DNA from: Cyanophora paradoxa
Lineage: Eukaryota > Glaucocystophyceae > Cyanophorales > Cyanophoraceae
DNA: 64,000 nt
Assembly: GCA_004431415.1 (NCBI GenBank)
Contig: QPMI01000523.1
Span: 62,001 to 126,000 of the forward strand
Direction of reading: 5' to 3'
The translations under genes were made by a program, and so were the position numbers. This document shows positions 38,805 through 48,465 of the stretch, in pieces. The notes under the pieces were generated by a model that saw only the letters and a list, made by a program, of their open reading frames with translations, did not search any database and was not told the DNA's origin. Numbering within the stretch: position 1 is the first letter of the stretch; the number at the start of each line of letters is the position of its first letter.

Positions 38805-41396
38805 ATGAACAAAATCGAGAAATTCGCCACCCCTGTTGAAAATGCTACATTCCTTAGTACTCTCATTGGTGATCGCAACAAGGTCACCCATGTATTTGAT
38901 TCTGCTGAAGATGCCCTTGAAGCCATTGATAATAGCAAGGTTAAGACCTGGGCTGAATGCATTCAGCCTGAACAAGTCACCAGAGTTTACCTGGACCTGG
39001 ATAAATTCGCTGATTTGAAGGAGAACATTGCTGAAAACTATGCTGAGGCTGAAACTGTTGTAAGAGAGATGAGAGATAAGCTATGGAAGCGATCTGGGAC
39101 CACTTCGATTAACGATATTGCTGTTGCAGTTCGCCATAGAAGGGTTTATTTGATCAAGGAGGATGTCACCAAGTTCAAGATCTCAGCCCACTTTATCATT
39201 AAATCGCTTGCATGCAAACATGAAGATATCCCCAAGCTTTTCAAAGCTATGGGATTGGTGAAAATGAGGATTATGACAGTGGAGTTTACAGCTCCACACA
39301 GAACCTTATCTGCCTCAATTGCTGCAAAGGTGAGACTCTGGATGCTCAAAATAAATCAAAGAAAGATGTTGATAAAAACGTTTGCTTTAAGAAATTCGTT
39401 GACTGTGACAAAGTGTTAATGCGAAATGAGGACTTCTTTGTATCTTTCTTCTCAGCTTCTACTAAACTTGTGGATGAATCGAATATTTCTGCATTCGCAA
39501 ATTATAGCCCTGAGCCAAAACCAGTTAAAAAGGAGCCAAAAAGTGATAAAGTGAAGACTGAGAAGGTAGAAGCTGAAAAAGACACTGAACCCGAAAATCC
39601 TGTTACTTTCGAACTGCTACAAAGTGTTATAATGGGTCTGAATGGTGAGAGAGCTAATGAGTATAAAACTTGGATTGATGTAGGACTGGTCATCATCAAT
39701 GTTGGGGAAGACAACAAGTTCACCCCTAAAATGCAAGCTGAACTCTTCCACCAATTCTCAGAACAGAGTGACAAGTATGATTATGATGAATGCCAGGAGA
39801 AGTTTACACAGCTTCGCAGAAGCAAGAAGAAGGCTGAGCCTGGCAAAGTGTTGACCTTCAAATCCTTGGTTTATTGGTTGAGCAAAGATAACAATGAGCT
39901 TTTCAAGGAACTCTTCCCCAAAAAGTATGCATTCCTACCAGAGGACACAGATGAAATCGATTACAAGACTGCAAGTATCCCTCCTTTGGCTGAACATTAC
40001 AATGTGCATAAGAGGTATTTCAATGCTCGAATGCATCATGTTGAAAATGTTGGTTGTGTGATGCTCTGGGATGAACAACTACTTTGCTGGATGCCCAAAG
40101 ATATTGGGAAGCTCTCTACAAAGCATTTCCCCCATTGATGCATAAGGTGATTGTCAATGAGGGAACAGATAATGAGAAAGAGAAATGGGAGCAATCATTT
40201 AGGAAATGGATTGTGGATCCAACAGCCACAAGATCAACTTACATGGATTTCCTTCCCCCTCCTGCTTCTCTCAGTGCAAAATGCAAGTCTGTATTTAATC
40301 TCTATCCAGGAATGAAGGTCGACCATCAGCAATTCGAAAATGCTCCAGAGGATGTAACTGCTGAGATGATTAAGCCTTTCCTAGATCACTTGTTCTTAAT
40401 GTCTGGTGAGGATCAAAATACCTATGAATATCTGTTGAAATGGTTTGCCCACATGCTGCAAAAGCCTGGGAACTCAATGGAGTATCCTTAATCTTCATTG
40501 GTGAGCAGGGAACTGGTAAAAATGTGTTGGTTGATACTTTCCAAAAGAAGATACTTGGAGATGCCCTAAGTTATGCAACTGGAAAGCCAAAAGAGGATCT
40601 GTTTGGTCGATTTGCCCACAATAGAGAGGATAAGATCTTGATTGTTGTGAATGAAGCCTCAGGCAAGGACACATTCGAAAATAATGATATGCTCAAAGAT
40701 CTCATAACTTCTGATAAGATTGTAATTGAACACAAAGGGATAGATTCATACACAAAAAGCAACTTTGCCAGGATTATATTCACCAGCAATAACAACATTC
40801 CAGTGAAAATTGAAGCTGGAGATAGGCGATTTGTGGTTGTTGAAGTTAGTAAGAAATTCGCAAAGGATAGGTCATACTTCCTTCCACTTGTAAAATGGCT
40901 AAATGATCACTGCAATATTCGAAACATTGCCCACTATTTGAGAACCAAAGTTGACTGTGAGGATGTGAACTGGATTGCTGATAGACCCCTTACAAATAAA
41001 TACTATTTAGCCCAACAGGTGTGCGCTCCAATCATTCTTATGTTCACTAAGTGGCTTGTGGATCGAGGCTTAATTTCCGAGAATAAATGCAAGTCTGGTA
41101 GCCTTGTGGAAACCTGGAAGTGGTTCCAGGAGTTTATTACCAGCAATAAATATAAAAACGATTATAATAGTCGCCGATATTATACTGAAATGAGAAGTGT
41201 TACATATATCCAAGTGAAAACTACAAATGGCAAACAATACTATCATTTCCTATTCCCACAAGTATTTGAGGAATTCAGAAAGATGAAGCTTGTAGATGAT
41301 GAGACTATTGAGGAAGAAGCTAATCCAAGGATGAAACAGGACCTACCTGCTGCTGATCCTGATGCATCAGATTATGATTCAGATGTTGAAGTTTAA
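38805..41396 (+). CDS. primase-helicase (AEP-like plus SF3/D5-like), frameshifted
   Basis: The N-terminal part has an archaeo-eukaryotic-primase-like motif VYLDLDKFADL (about 38986) and KISAHFIIKSL (about 39178). The C-terminal part is an SF3/D5-like helicase: Walker A GEQGTGKN (about 40501), Walker B ILIVVNEASGKDTF (about 40634), and motif C IIFTSNNNIPVKIEAGDRRF (about 40774). The D5 N-type region lies between. Frames change near 39255, 40090 and 40470, so the gene is split in four as given. The C-terminus is acidic (DPDASDYDSDVEV). It unwinds and primes viral DNA in related elements. Given protein-primed PolB in the same element, this may aid fork progression. Confidence 0.8.
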
Positions 41397-41639
41397 GTTT
41401 AGTCAAAGGTGGACTCACAGTTGATTCAAATTTATCATAAAAGACCCAAACAGTCTTTTATTTACGGTTTATTTATCGATTAGGTTGACTAAGTGGGGGG
41501 AGTTGACTCATTTTTTCACAGATTCTAAAAAAGGACTCTGCCCTAAAAAGAAATAAAAAGTGCCTCAACTCCACCCACTAAGTCAACCAAAAAATGATTT
41601 AAGAGATAGAAAAATATATTTATATGTAAGTAGTAAGAA
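41397..41639. repeat. spacer with TIR-like stem-loop
   Basis: Arm 41483-41507 (GGTTGACTAAGTGGGGGGAG...) and arm 41565-41588 are inverted copies with two or three mismatches and a loop of about 55 bp. The arms are nearly the same as those of the stem-loop in both terminal repeats. Another GTGGACTCA-type match to the TIR is at about 41411. No coding frame is present. Confidence 0.7.
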
Positions 41640-41990
41640 ATGGCTGGAACAGATCATGATTCTGGATCGATCTATATGATTGAGAGTGAAGAATTGAATA
41701 AAGTTTATATAGGGAGAACCTCACAGCCACTACAAAAAAGATGGAGACAACACAAATCAGGTCAAATGCCATCAACAGCAGACCTATGCAAGGCTTCGGA
41801 TGTGAGGTTTTCAGTCCTTTATTCAACTAAGAAGGGTGGGCATGAAGACCTTATGAACAGAGAAGCATATTACATGTATCTCTTTGAACCTTGGATAGTC
41901 AATCTACAAAAACCGAAATCTCGATTTAGGATTAATAGGTTTTTGCGATTTCATTCAGAGGAAGCCAATGGATCCATTAAAACATTTTAA
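41640..41990 (+). CDS. GIY-YIG endonuclease
   Basis: 116 aa, intact. GSIYMIESEELNKVYIGRTS carries the GIY and YIG tyrosines. It is followed by PLQKRWRQH with the catalytic-type Arg, and NREAYYMYLFEP with the metal-binding Glu. Length and order fit small stand-alone GIY-YIG nucleases that spread as homing genes in viruses. It sits directly after the internal stem-loop and before polymerase. It may be a selfish passenger or may act in DNA processing. Confidence 0.8.
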   Translation: MAGTDHDSGSIYMIESEELNKVYIGRTSQPLQKRWRQHKSGQMPSTADLCKASDVRFSVLYSTKKGGHEDLMNREAYYMYLFEPWIVNLQKPKSRFRINRFLRFHSEEANGSIKTF

Positions 41991-42049
41991 ATTGCGTTTA
42001 GAACATCCTAAAATAAAATATCCCTTAGAATAGGAACAAGTTAGGAATA

Positions 42050-45000
42050 ATGCCCCGAATTACCAACAAACTCATAAGGGAGAAGAAATGGGAACTCATG
42101 GGATTGCTGGGAACACTATATGCAGCCCATGAAATAACAGAGGATGAATATGACCGGGAAATAGATTAAATTGCAAGGGGCAGACCCACTTTAAGCAGAT
42201 TAACCAGAAAAGCAAATAACCTATATGATAAAATTGAAACCTTGGATGAACTGGATAGGCTTAGGCAAATAGAACCAGAGGCAGAAGATGGAACAGCCAT
42301 GAATGAATTATATCGCTGGCTCACATACAGAGCCAGAAGGGAAGTTGTTGTAGATGTGATTGAATTCCTGGATAGAATTGCTACATCCCTTCCAAATCGA
42401 TTAAAGCAGGGTTTAGATCAATTCAGGGCAATCAAGGTTCGCTTGTCTTTTATCTGCAAGTTCGTTAAAGTGAGCAATCCACAGGTTTGGATATCGAAAT
42501 ACATTTACAGTGATTACTTTGTATTAACCAGGTCGAGAAATATTCGAACTGAGCTGAATAAAGCAGCCCAAATGTGTCAGGAGCAGATGAATGTGGTTGA
42601 TAGCTATCGCTTAGAAAGAATTGAAATACTCAGAGTGGCTATTATGAGTTATGCTCCAACTGGTGGATGCTTTCTACAAACCCCAGAGTGGATTGCTAGG
42701 AAGAGAGCCACAGTGAATATTCGAAATATAGATGATTCCTGCTTCGAAAATGCGATTTTAGCCTCGATTTACAGAAAATCTATTAACTCCCATAAGAGGA
42801 ATGAGCTTTCACAATATCGCAAATGGAAATACTCAGCAATCGCTTATAATCCGCTGGCTCTCAATTTCGACAATATCCCATTCCCTGTTGCCTGTGATGC
42901 TGAAATAATTGATAAATTCGAGGCTCAAAATGCAGGCATTAGCATTAATATATTCGGAATCGATGGAGAGGTTGTTTATCCCCTGCATCAATCCAGTAAC
43001 CCAGGCAGAAAGCATAAGGTTAATCTCATGCTGATATTTGATGATGAAGGGAATGGTCACTATATTACAATCATGTCCCTTTCAAGGCTATTGAAAGTAA
43101 ACCATGAAACATACAATGATCAGAAGTTACACTACTGTGATACATGCTTATCTCGATTCAGGTCTGAGGCTAAACTCACTGCTCATGTGGACTCAAACAG
43201 ATGCATTGATTGGAGACTCTCAAAGGGAATCACCCCTAAACCTGAGACCACCATAGAGTTTGGACTGAAAAACCTCAGGAAAACTGTGTGGCTTCCTGTT
43301 GTGGTTTACTGCAAGATTGAACATAGAAGCATCCCCATTGATGCATCGAAATCCAAGAGGGAAGTCTCAGCAGTGAACCTTAGAGTAGTCACTGGGGAAG
43401 ATGTTCAAGATTTTCGATTTGAGGGGCAGGATCCAATGGGAGGTCTCTTTGAATGCTTGGAGTCCAAAGCAAGAGAGCTGATCGATTTTCTGTTTACCAA
43501 TATTCCCATGAATGAACTCACAGATGAGCAAAAGGCTATTTACAGAGCTACCAAACACTGTTACCTTTGCAGTGAGAGGTTCACCAAGGAAAACTTCAAA
43601 TGCAGGGATCATGATCACCACACAGGTAATTACATTGCTCCTGCATGCAGAAACTGCAATCTCCATAGGAGAATCTCAAAGCAAACCAAAGTTGCAGTTG
43701 TTGTTGACCAAATGGATGACTGTGGGACATTCATTTTCAGAAAAATAGCAGGCATGGGTGATAAAAAGCGAATCGAAATCCTTTCGAAAAACTTTGATCA
43801 ATACCTTTCATTGCAATGGGGTCTTTACAAGTTCATTGATGCAAGTAATTTTATGGACTTTGGGGCTGCTGATGTAGATGAGTTAATGAGCAAATTCCAG
43901 GCTTTCAGAAGGCTTTCACACTCAGTATATGGACTTGACCCAGTTCATTATGTATCTGCACCTGGGCTATCTTGGGATGCTATGCTTAGGACCACCAAGG
44001 CAAAAATAGAACTCATCAGTGATGTAGAGCAATACGAATTTGTTGAGAGGGGAATCAGGGGTGGCTTTGCAACAATGCCTTGTAGGTATGCTGAGGCTGA
44101 TGGTGAGAACTCCCATATAATGCTGTTTGATGCTAACAACTTGTATGGCTACTGTTTGAGTCAGCCAATTCCAGTTGGTGATTTTAGATGGGAGACCGAA
44201 TTCAACCCACAAGATAACAGATCCAGTTTCCTGGAAGTTGATCTGGATTACCCAATTAGGCTATATCTAGACCACAGTGATTTCCCCCTAATTATTAACA
44301 AGAAAATAATAGATTATGCCGAATTATCACAATATCAAAAGAGCCTATTAGATCTTTCAGGAGAAGAACTTGATAAAACCCCTAAGCTTACTGCAACCTT
44401 TGGCTCTGTGACCAACTATGTGATTTCTGAGCCTCTTCTACAGTATCTGTTAGACAAAGGGGTGAAATTAAAGAAGGTTCACAGGGTCCTATCATTTACT
44501 GTGGCTCCTGTAATGAAACCATATATTGAGCTGAACACTGAGATGAGAAGGAGAGCAGTGAATAAATTCGAGGCTGATTTCTATAAGCTCATGAATAATT
44601 CAATCTATGGGAAATGCATTGAATCTTGCAGGGGTAGATCTGTGGTTAAGATTGCAAACAGTGAGAAACTGTTTACGAAATATGCAGCCTCTCCATTGGT
44701 GAAATCAACAAGCCCCATAAACGAAAGAGCAGTTGCCTTTGAGTTTTACACAAAACATGTGAAGCTAGATAAGCCAGTTGCCATTGGAGCCTATGTTTTG
44801 GATGCTGCCAAACTGCATAATTACCAGTTCTTCTATGATACTATAAGGTCCCAATGGTCAAAAGCAAAGTTACTATTCCATGATACTGATTCCTTTTGTC
44901 TATATATCGAATCTCAGACCCTCCAAAAGGACCTGGGAATATCTCTTATGCATTGGACCTTGGAGGTGATTCAAGAATGACCCCAGGTAAATACAAAAAT

Positions 45001-45294
45001 GAGATGCCAGGTTCTGCTATATTGGAGTATGTGGGTCTGAGAGCCAAAGTTTACAGTTTCAGAACTGCTGAGATTGAGAGAAGTAAGCTCTCTGGGACTT
45101 CTACTGAGGAACTCCAATTTAATGATTTTAAGCAGTGTTTATTTGCAGGTATCAGCAAGACTGTGACTGCAAAGCAGAAGAGAAGGGCAGATCACACAAT
45201 AATAGATACTGTGAGTAGAAGGGTTGCCCTGAACTGCTTTGATGCAAAGAGATACATCTTACCAGATGGTATTAATTCTGTTCCTTTTAATTAA
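42050..45294 (+). CDS. polB: protein-primed DNA polymerase B (pPolB), disrupted
   Basis: The main open part is 42242-44980 (912 aa). Motif A is FDANNLYGYCLSQPIP (about 44130), motif B KLMNNSIYGKCIES (about 44588), and motif C FHDTDSFCLYI (about 44878). The N-terminal half is typical of Polinton polymerases: DDSCFENAIL, NAGISINIFGIDGEVVYPLH, HYITIMSLSRLL, a CDTCLSRFRSEAKLTAHV zinc finger, then a CRDHDHHTGNYIAPACRNCNL zinc/HNH-like segment. An open stretch from ATG 42050 in the same frame is cut by TAA at about 42167, so the true start may be 42050. A frame change near 44930-44965 continues with GKYKNEMPGSAILEYVGLRAK and ends at 45294. It replicates linear DNA with a terminal protein primer. 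Confidence 0.88.
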
Positions 45295-45297
45295 GAG

Positions 45298-46683
45298 ATG
45301 CCAGCAACTGCAAGAATAGTTAGAAGAACCACTGAACAACTGCAAGGTAACCTACTGCCCATCACAATTCCAAAGGAGGAAAAGGGAGAATCTCGAATTG
45401 TTAAAAAATCAGAGATGAAAGAACTTGTCCCAGTAGAGATTCCAGTTGCAATTGCAGTGAAAGAAACCAGCAAGATTGCCAAGAGATTCTATGATGTGAG
45501 AACTGGTTACAAAGGGCTTCAAGCTATGAGGGCTGAGTTACCAGATGAATCCTATAAGCAGTTGCAAGAGTTCTATAAAAAGCAAGAGGTAGTTCAGATC
45601 AATGCACCTGCTATATCTAGGAAGAGAGATCCCATGGTCCCAATAAGGCAACCCCTTGATACCTATGTGATTGATTTGCTCTTTTTCCCAGCTTATAAGA
45701 AACAAAACAATGGCTATGATACCTTTATGACTGCAATGGAATCTACACTGAGAACTGGGTATATCATACCTATAAGGGATAAATCAGCTCTCACTACATT
45801 AGCTGCATTTAAACAGCTTGAAATGAGAGTGGCAAGACCCATAGTAAAAGTTCAATCAGATGCTGGGAGTGAATTCCAAAATCGAATATTCCAGGAGTAT
45901 TTATCTAGTAAATTCATAGAACACCAAGTGAGTGGAACTGCTGACCATAGAAGCCAAGGTCGAATTGAAGCCTTTAACAAGCAGATTAAGAGACTGATCA
46001 CAAACTATTGCATAGCTAATAACACAGCTAGATTCTTTGATGTGTTAGGTGATATTGAGTATAATTACAATAATACAGTTCACTCAGCTACTAAGATGAA
46101 GCCAGGCGAAACTACAGAGGAGCATTATAGGTATATAGTGGGATTAGAAGATGAAAGATTCAAGAAATCAATAGCTTACCTTGATACCATGCAGCCTGGC
46201 ATGTTTGTTAGAGTGAAAGTTGAGAAGAACCCCTTTGCTAAACAGGGTAACAATTGGTCTAGGATGGTTTACACTGTTGATAGTAGGGAAGGCTTTAAGT
46301 TTAAGCTAAGGAGTCCCACTGGTGAGATCATAGAAAACAGGTTTGCTTTCCATGAGCTGTTGCCTGTGAATGCAGTTGAATATCTAGAAACCCCTACAGT
46401 GGATGCCTTGGAGCAAGCTAAAGAGGAAGCCAGGGCTGATGCTGCTATAAGGAGAGAAGGCATAGAAGCTGCTAATGAAGTCCCAGTTAAGCCTTTGATA
46501 GAGGCTAGGAAGGAGAAGGCTGGGAAAGTTAACAGGGAACTCAAAAAGCTCACTATAGCAGGAACACAGAAACTTTCAGAAGTGAATAGCCAGAGATGGT
46601 ATAATGACTTTCAGACTACTAAGGAGTCATATACAGCCCCTAAACCTCAAAGAACACTAAGAGAAAGGACCAAAACTAGCTAG
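45298..46683 (+). CDS. retroviral-type (RVE) integrase, DD35E
   Basis: 461 aa, intact. The catalytic core has Asp126 (TYVIDLLF), Asp188 (VQSDAGSEF) and Glu224 (GRIEAFNK), giving exact D,D-35-E spacing. The NNTVHSATKMKPGE segment, typical of this family, follows. The C-terminal 200 residues are basic with a beta-like region (FVRVKVEKNPFAKQGNNW) and a coiled, Glu/Ala-rich end. No N-terminal HHCC zinc domain or chromodomain is recognised. It inserts the linear element and makes the 6-bp duplication. It starts 3 bp after the polymerase stop, with the leader TTAATTAAGAG. Confidence 0.92.
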   Translation: MPATARIVRRTTEQLQGNLLPITIPKEEKGESRIVKKSEMKELVPVEIPVAIAVKETSKIAKRFYDVRTGYKGLQAMRAELPDESYKQLQEFYKKQEVVQINAPAISRKRDPMVPIRQPLDTYVIDLLFFPAYKKQNNGYDTFMTAMESTLRTGYIIPIRDKSALTTLAAFKQLEMRVARPIVKVQSDAGSEFQNRIFQEYLSSKFIEHQVSGTADHRSQGRIEAFNKQIKRLITNYCIANNTARFFDVLGDIEYNYNNTVHSATKMKPGETTEEHYRYIVGLEDERFKKSIAYLDTMQPGMFVRVKVEKNPFAKQGNNWSRMVYTVDSREGFKFKLRSPTGEIIENRFAFHELLPVNAVEYLETPTVDALEQAKEEARADAAIRREGIEAANEVPVKPLIEARKEKAGKVNRELKKLTIAGTQKLSEVNSQRWYNDFQTTKESYTAPKPQRTLRERTKTS

Positions 46684-46894
46684 TTTGCTAGGCGAAAACT
46701 CGTTTTTTCCAAATATATGTATGACTGATATACATATATGCATATGATATACACATAGTCTTGTAGATCTTATCAAGCGCTTCACAGCGCTATGCAGAAC
46801 GTTGCGTTTTGATGATCTGGTGATGAGATATAACAGTTTGAAGATGCAAAAGTCACTTGCCATAGTGGGCTTGGTGAAACACTAGCCCAGGAGT

Positions 46895-46917
46895 CGACTT
46901 GGAACCAAGTCGTTTTT
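46895..46917 (+). terminator. hairpin followed by T5
   Basis: A perfect 8-bp stem CGACTTGG / CCAAGTCG with an AA loop is followed directly by TTTTT. It lies 211 bp downstream of the integrase stop. The structure resembles an intrinsic terminator, though eukaryotic Pol II does not use these; T5 would stop Pol III. Confidence 0.5.
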
Positions 46918-47029
46918 GGCTCAGCGGTTAAGACGCTTGGATTTCCGAGTCGCCATTCAAATCCGCTCGGGAACCTTTACTTCGTTCGCCGTGAAACTTG
47001 AAAAGTTAAAAAAAAACGCGGTTTTTTCT
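46916..47029 (+). ncRNA. tRNA-like / Pol III-like segment
   Basis: TGGCTCAGCGGTTAAG (about 46918) resembles a tRNA D-arm/A box. CATTCAAATCC (about 46961) resembles a T-loop/B box with two mismatches. The boxes are about 43 bp apart, and TTTTTT follows at about 47023-47029. A standard cloverleaf does not fold well (weak D stem, short anticodon loop). Degenerate tRNA or a small Pol III RNA are both possible; it may equally be chance. Confidence 0.25.
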
Positions 47030-47605
47030 AGATTAATGCTGTACCCGTCTGGAAAATCATTATTCACGTTTGCTGCGATATCTCAGCACCAACTTATCAA
47101 ATCGATGCGCTTTAAACGTCATAAAATCGAGCATTTCAAGGCGGTCTGAGCGCTTATCAGCCATATCGACATTTCGATAACTCTGACTCGAAATCGCGAT
47201 GAAACCGATTTTGAATTTTGATTTTAAATTCGATTAAAATGCATTAAACGTGAGTTTTTAATATAGATCACCAGGAAGTTATCAAATCGATGCACTGGCG
47301 GTAAAATATAATGACATATATCATACATAACAATAACTTGCAATCACATATACGAATCTCGATGTGTATACATCGCTATTACGATTAAAGCGAGTTTTGA
47401 AATTCAAAATAATTCGATTAAATTCGATTATAACTCAAAAATCGCGAGTTTTAACCATATACTTATCAATTCGATCAACGTATGATATCTTATATTCCGC
47501 TATATTGTATTGCTTCGATAAACGTGATCACATATATGAAAACATCAATCTAACATTGCATTTAGTAAGCATCTCCCCAAGATTCCCCCTATTATATTAT
47601 ATTTA

Positions 47606-48397
47606 TATTTAAGTGGACTCAAGGTTGACTCATATTAATCGTAAAAGTAGTAATAGTATATGGAATTTGTTACGAATTCAATGCAAGGGTTGACTAAGTG
47701 GGTTGAGTTGACTCAAATTTCACAGGAAATATTTGGGACCAAAAGTTTTCTAAAAAGGATTTGAAAAAATGTGTCAACTCCCCCCACTTAGTCAACCCTG
47801 ACCATAAACAGTAAGGATTTGAGCTAACATGTATCACAAAGTGAACATTTTGAGTCCACTTAGAAGATCCACTTTTGAAATCAAAGTTGATTTTGCTTGA
47901 AATTTCAAAGTTGATCTAAAAGTGAGTCCACCCTGATTGATTATGGTAACAAAGTTGACTAAGTTGACTAAGTTGAGTCATCTTAAGAAATTCAAGGAGA
48001 CTAAGAGTTCAAAATGTTTATGAAAAGTGAGTCAACTTAGACCACTTATGGTAACAAAGTTAAATATTTAATTGATTTAATCGGAAAAGAACATGATTTA
48101 ATCGAATTTATTGATATAATTCCGATTAGATTCATTTAGAATTCAATTAAGATCAATCGAAGTTATTGATATAATTCCGATTAACTACAATTAAGATACA
48201 ATATCGATTAATCGAGTTTATCGATATAATATCGATTAAATTAATTGAAATTGCATATAAAAATATGAAAATTCATGTGAAAATTCAAATAAATTAATCG
48301 ATTTTATTGATATAACATCGAATCACACATATGAATATTCATATTTTAATCCTGAGGCGGAACGCCGAGGGATTAAAATATGAATATTCATATGTGT
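47606..48397. repeat. right terminal inverted repeat
   Basis: Inverted copy of 20776-21567. Homology stops abruptly at 47606, where the sequence inside differs (TTTATA here against ATAGGGTAAT on the left). It ends ...CATATGTGT, followed by the AGTACG duplication. Confidence 0.93.
48325..48397. repeat. terminal hairpin (right end)
   Basis: Mirror image of the left terminal palindrome, with the GC-rich loop in the opposite orientation (CTGAGGCGGAACGCCGAGG). Confidence 0.85.
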
Positions 48398-48403
48398 AGT
48401 ACG
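48398..48403. repeat. target-site duplication, right copy
   Basis: AGTACG, identical to 20770-20775. The following bases (TTGTCC) continue the interrupted host intron. Confidence 0.95.
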
Positions 48404-48465
48404 TTGTCCATTAGATATTTTAGACAATCCTGAATACATCTAATATTAACATTTTAACTTCGCAG

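Larger units (their letters stand above)
46684..47605. other. non-coding right arm of the element
   Basis: AT-rich DNA between the integrase gene and the right TIR, with no convincing gene. It contains the terminator-like hairpin and tRNA-like segment listed separately. Short frames here lack coding character. Confidence 0.5.
20776..48397. mobile_element. Polinton/Maverick-type element (Polinton-like virus), complete
   Basis: 27,622 bp of AT-rich DNA in a GC-rich host. It is bounded by near-identical inverted repeats of about 792 bp and a perfect 6-bp target duplication. It encodes the Polinton hallmark genes: DD35E integrase, protein-primed PolB, A32/FtsK-like packaging ATPase, double-jelly-roll-type major capsid protein and penton-like minor capsid proteins. 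It also has a primase-SF3 helicase. Genes are packed with gaps of tens of bases and have no introns. The left half is mostly minus strand, the right half mostly plus strand, with the divergence point at 29951-29993. No adenain-like maturation protease was recognised. Several genes carry frameshifts or stops. Confidence 0.95.

Noticed and set aside
35310-42169. Possible reassignment of TAA in the element, suggested by in-frame TAA in two genes
   Set aside because: Most element genes end in TAA with sensible spacing, so TAA is a stop. The two cases are better explained as nonsense changes or errors.
46916-46990. A functional tRNA gene
   Set aside because: D stem and anticodon loop do not fit a cloverleaf; kept only as a low-confidence tRNA-like segment.
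20776-48397. CRISPR arrays or bacterial origin for the AT-rich block
   Set aside because: No direct-repeat/spacer array. The genes, TIRs and 6-bp duplication are those of a eukaryotic Polinton; the phage-like fibre is a single module within it.
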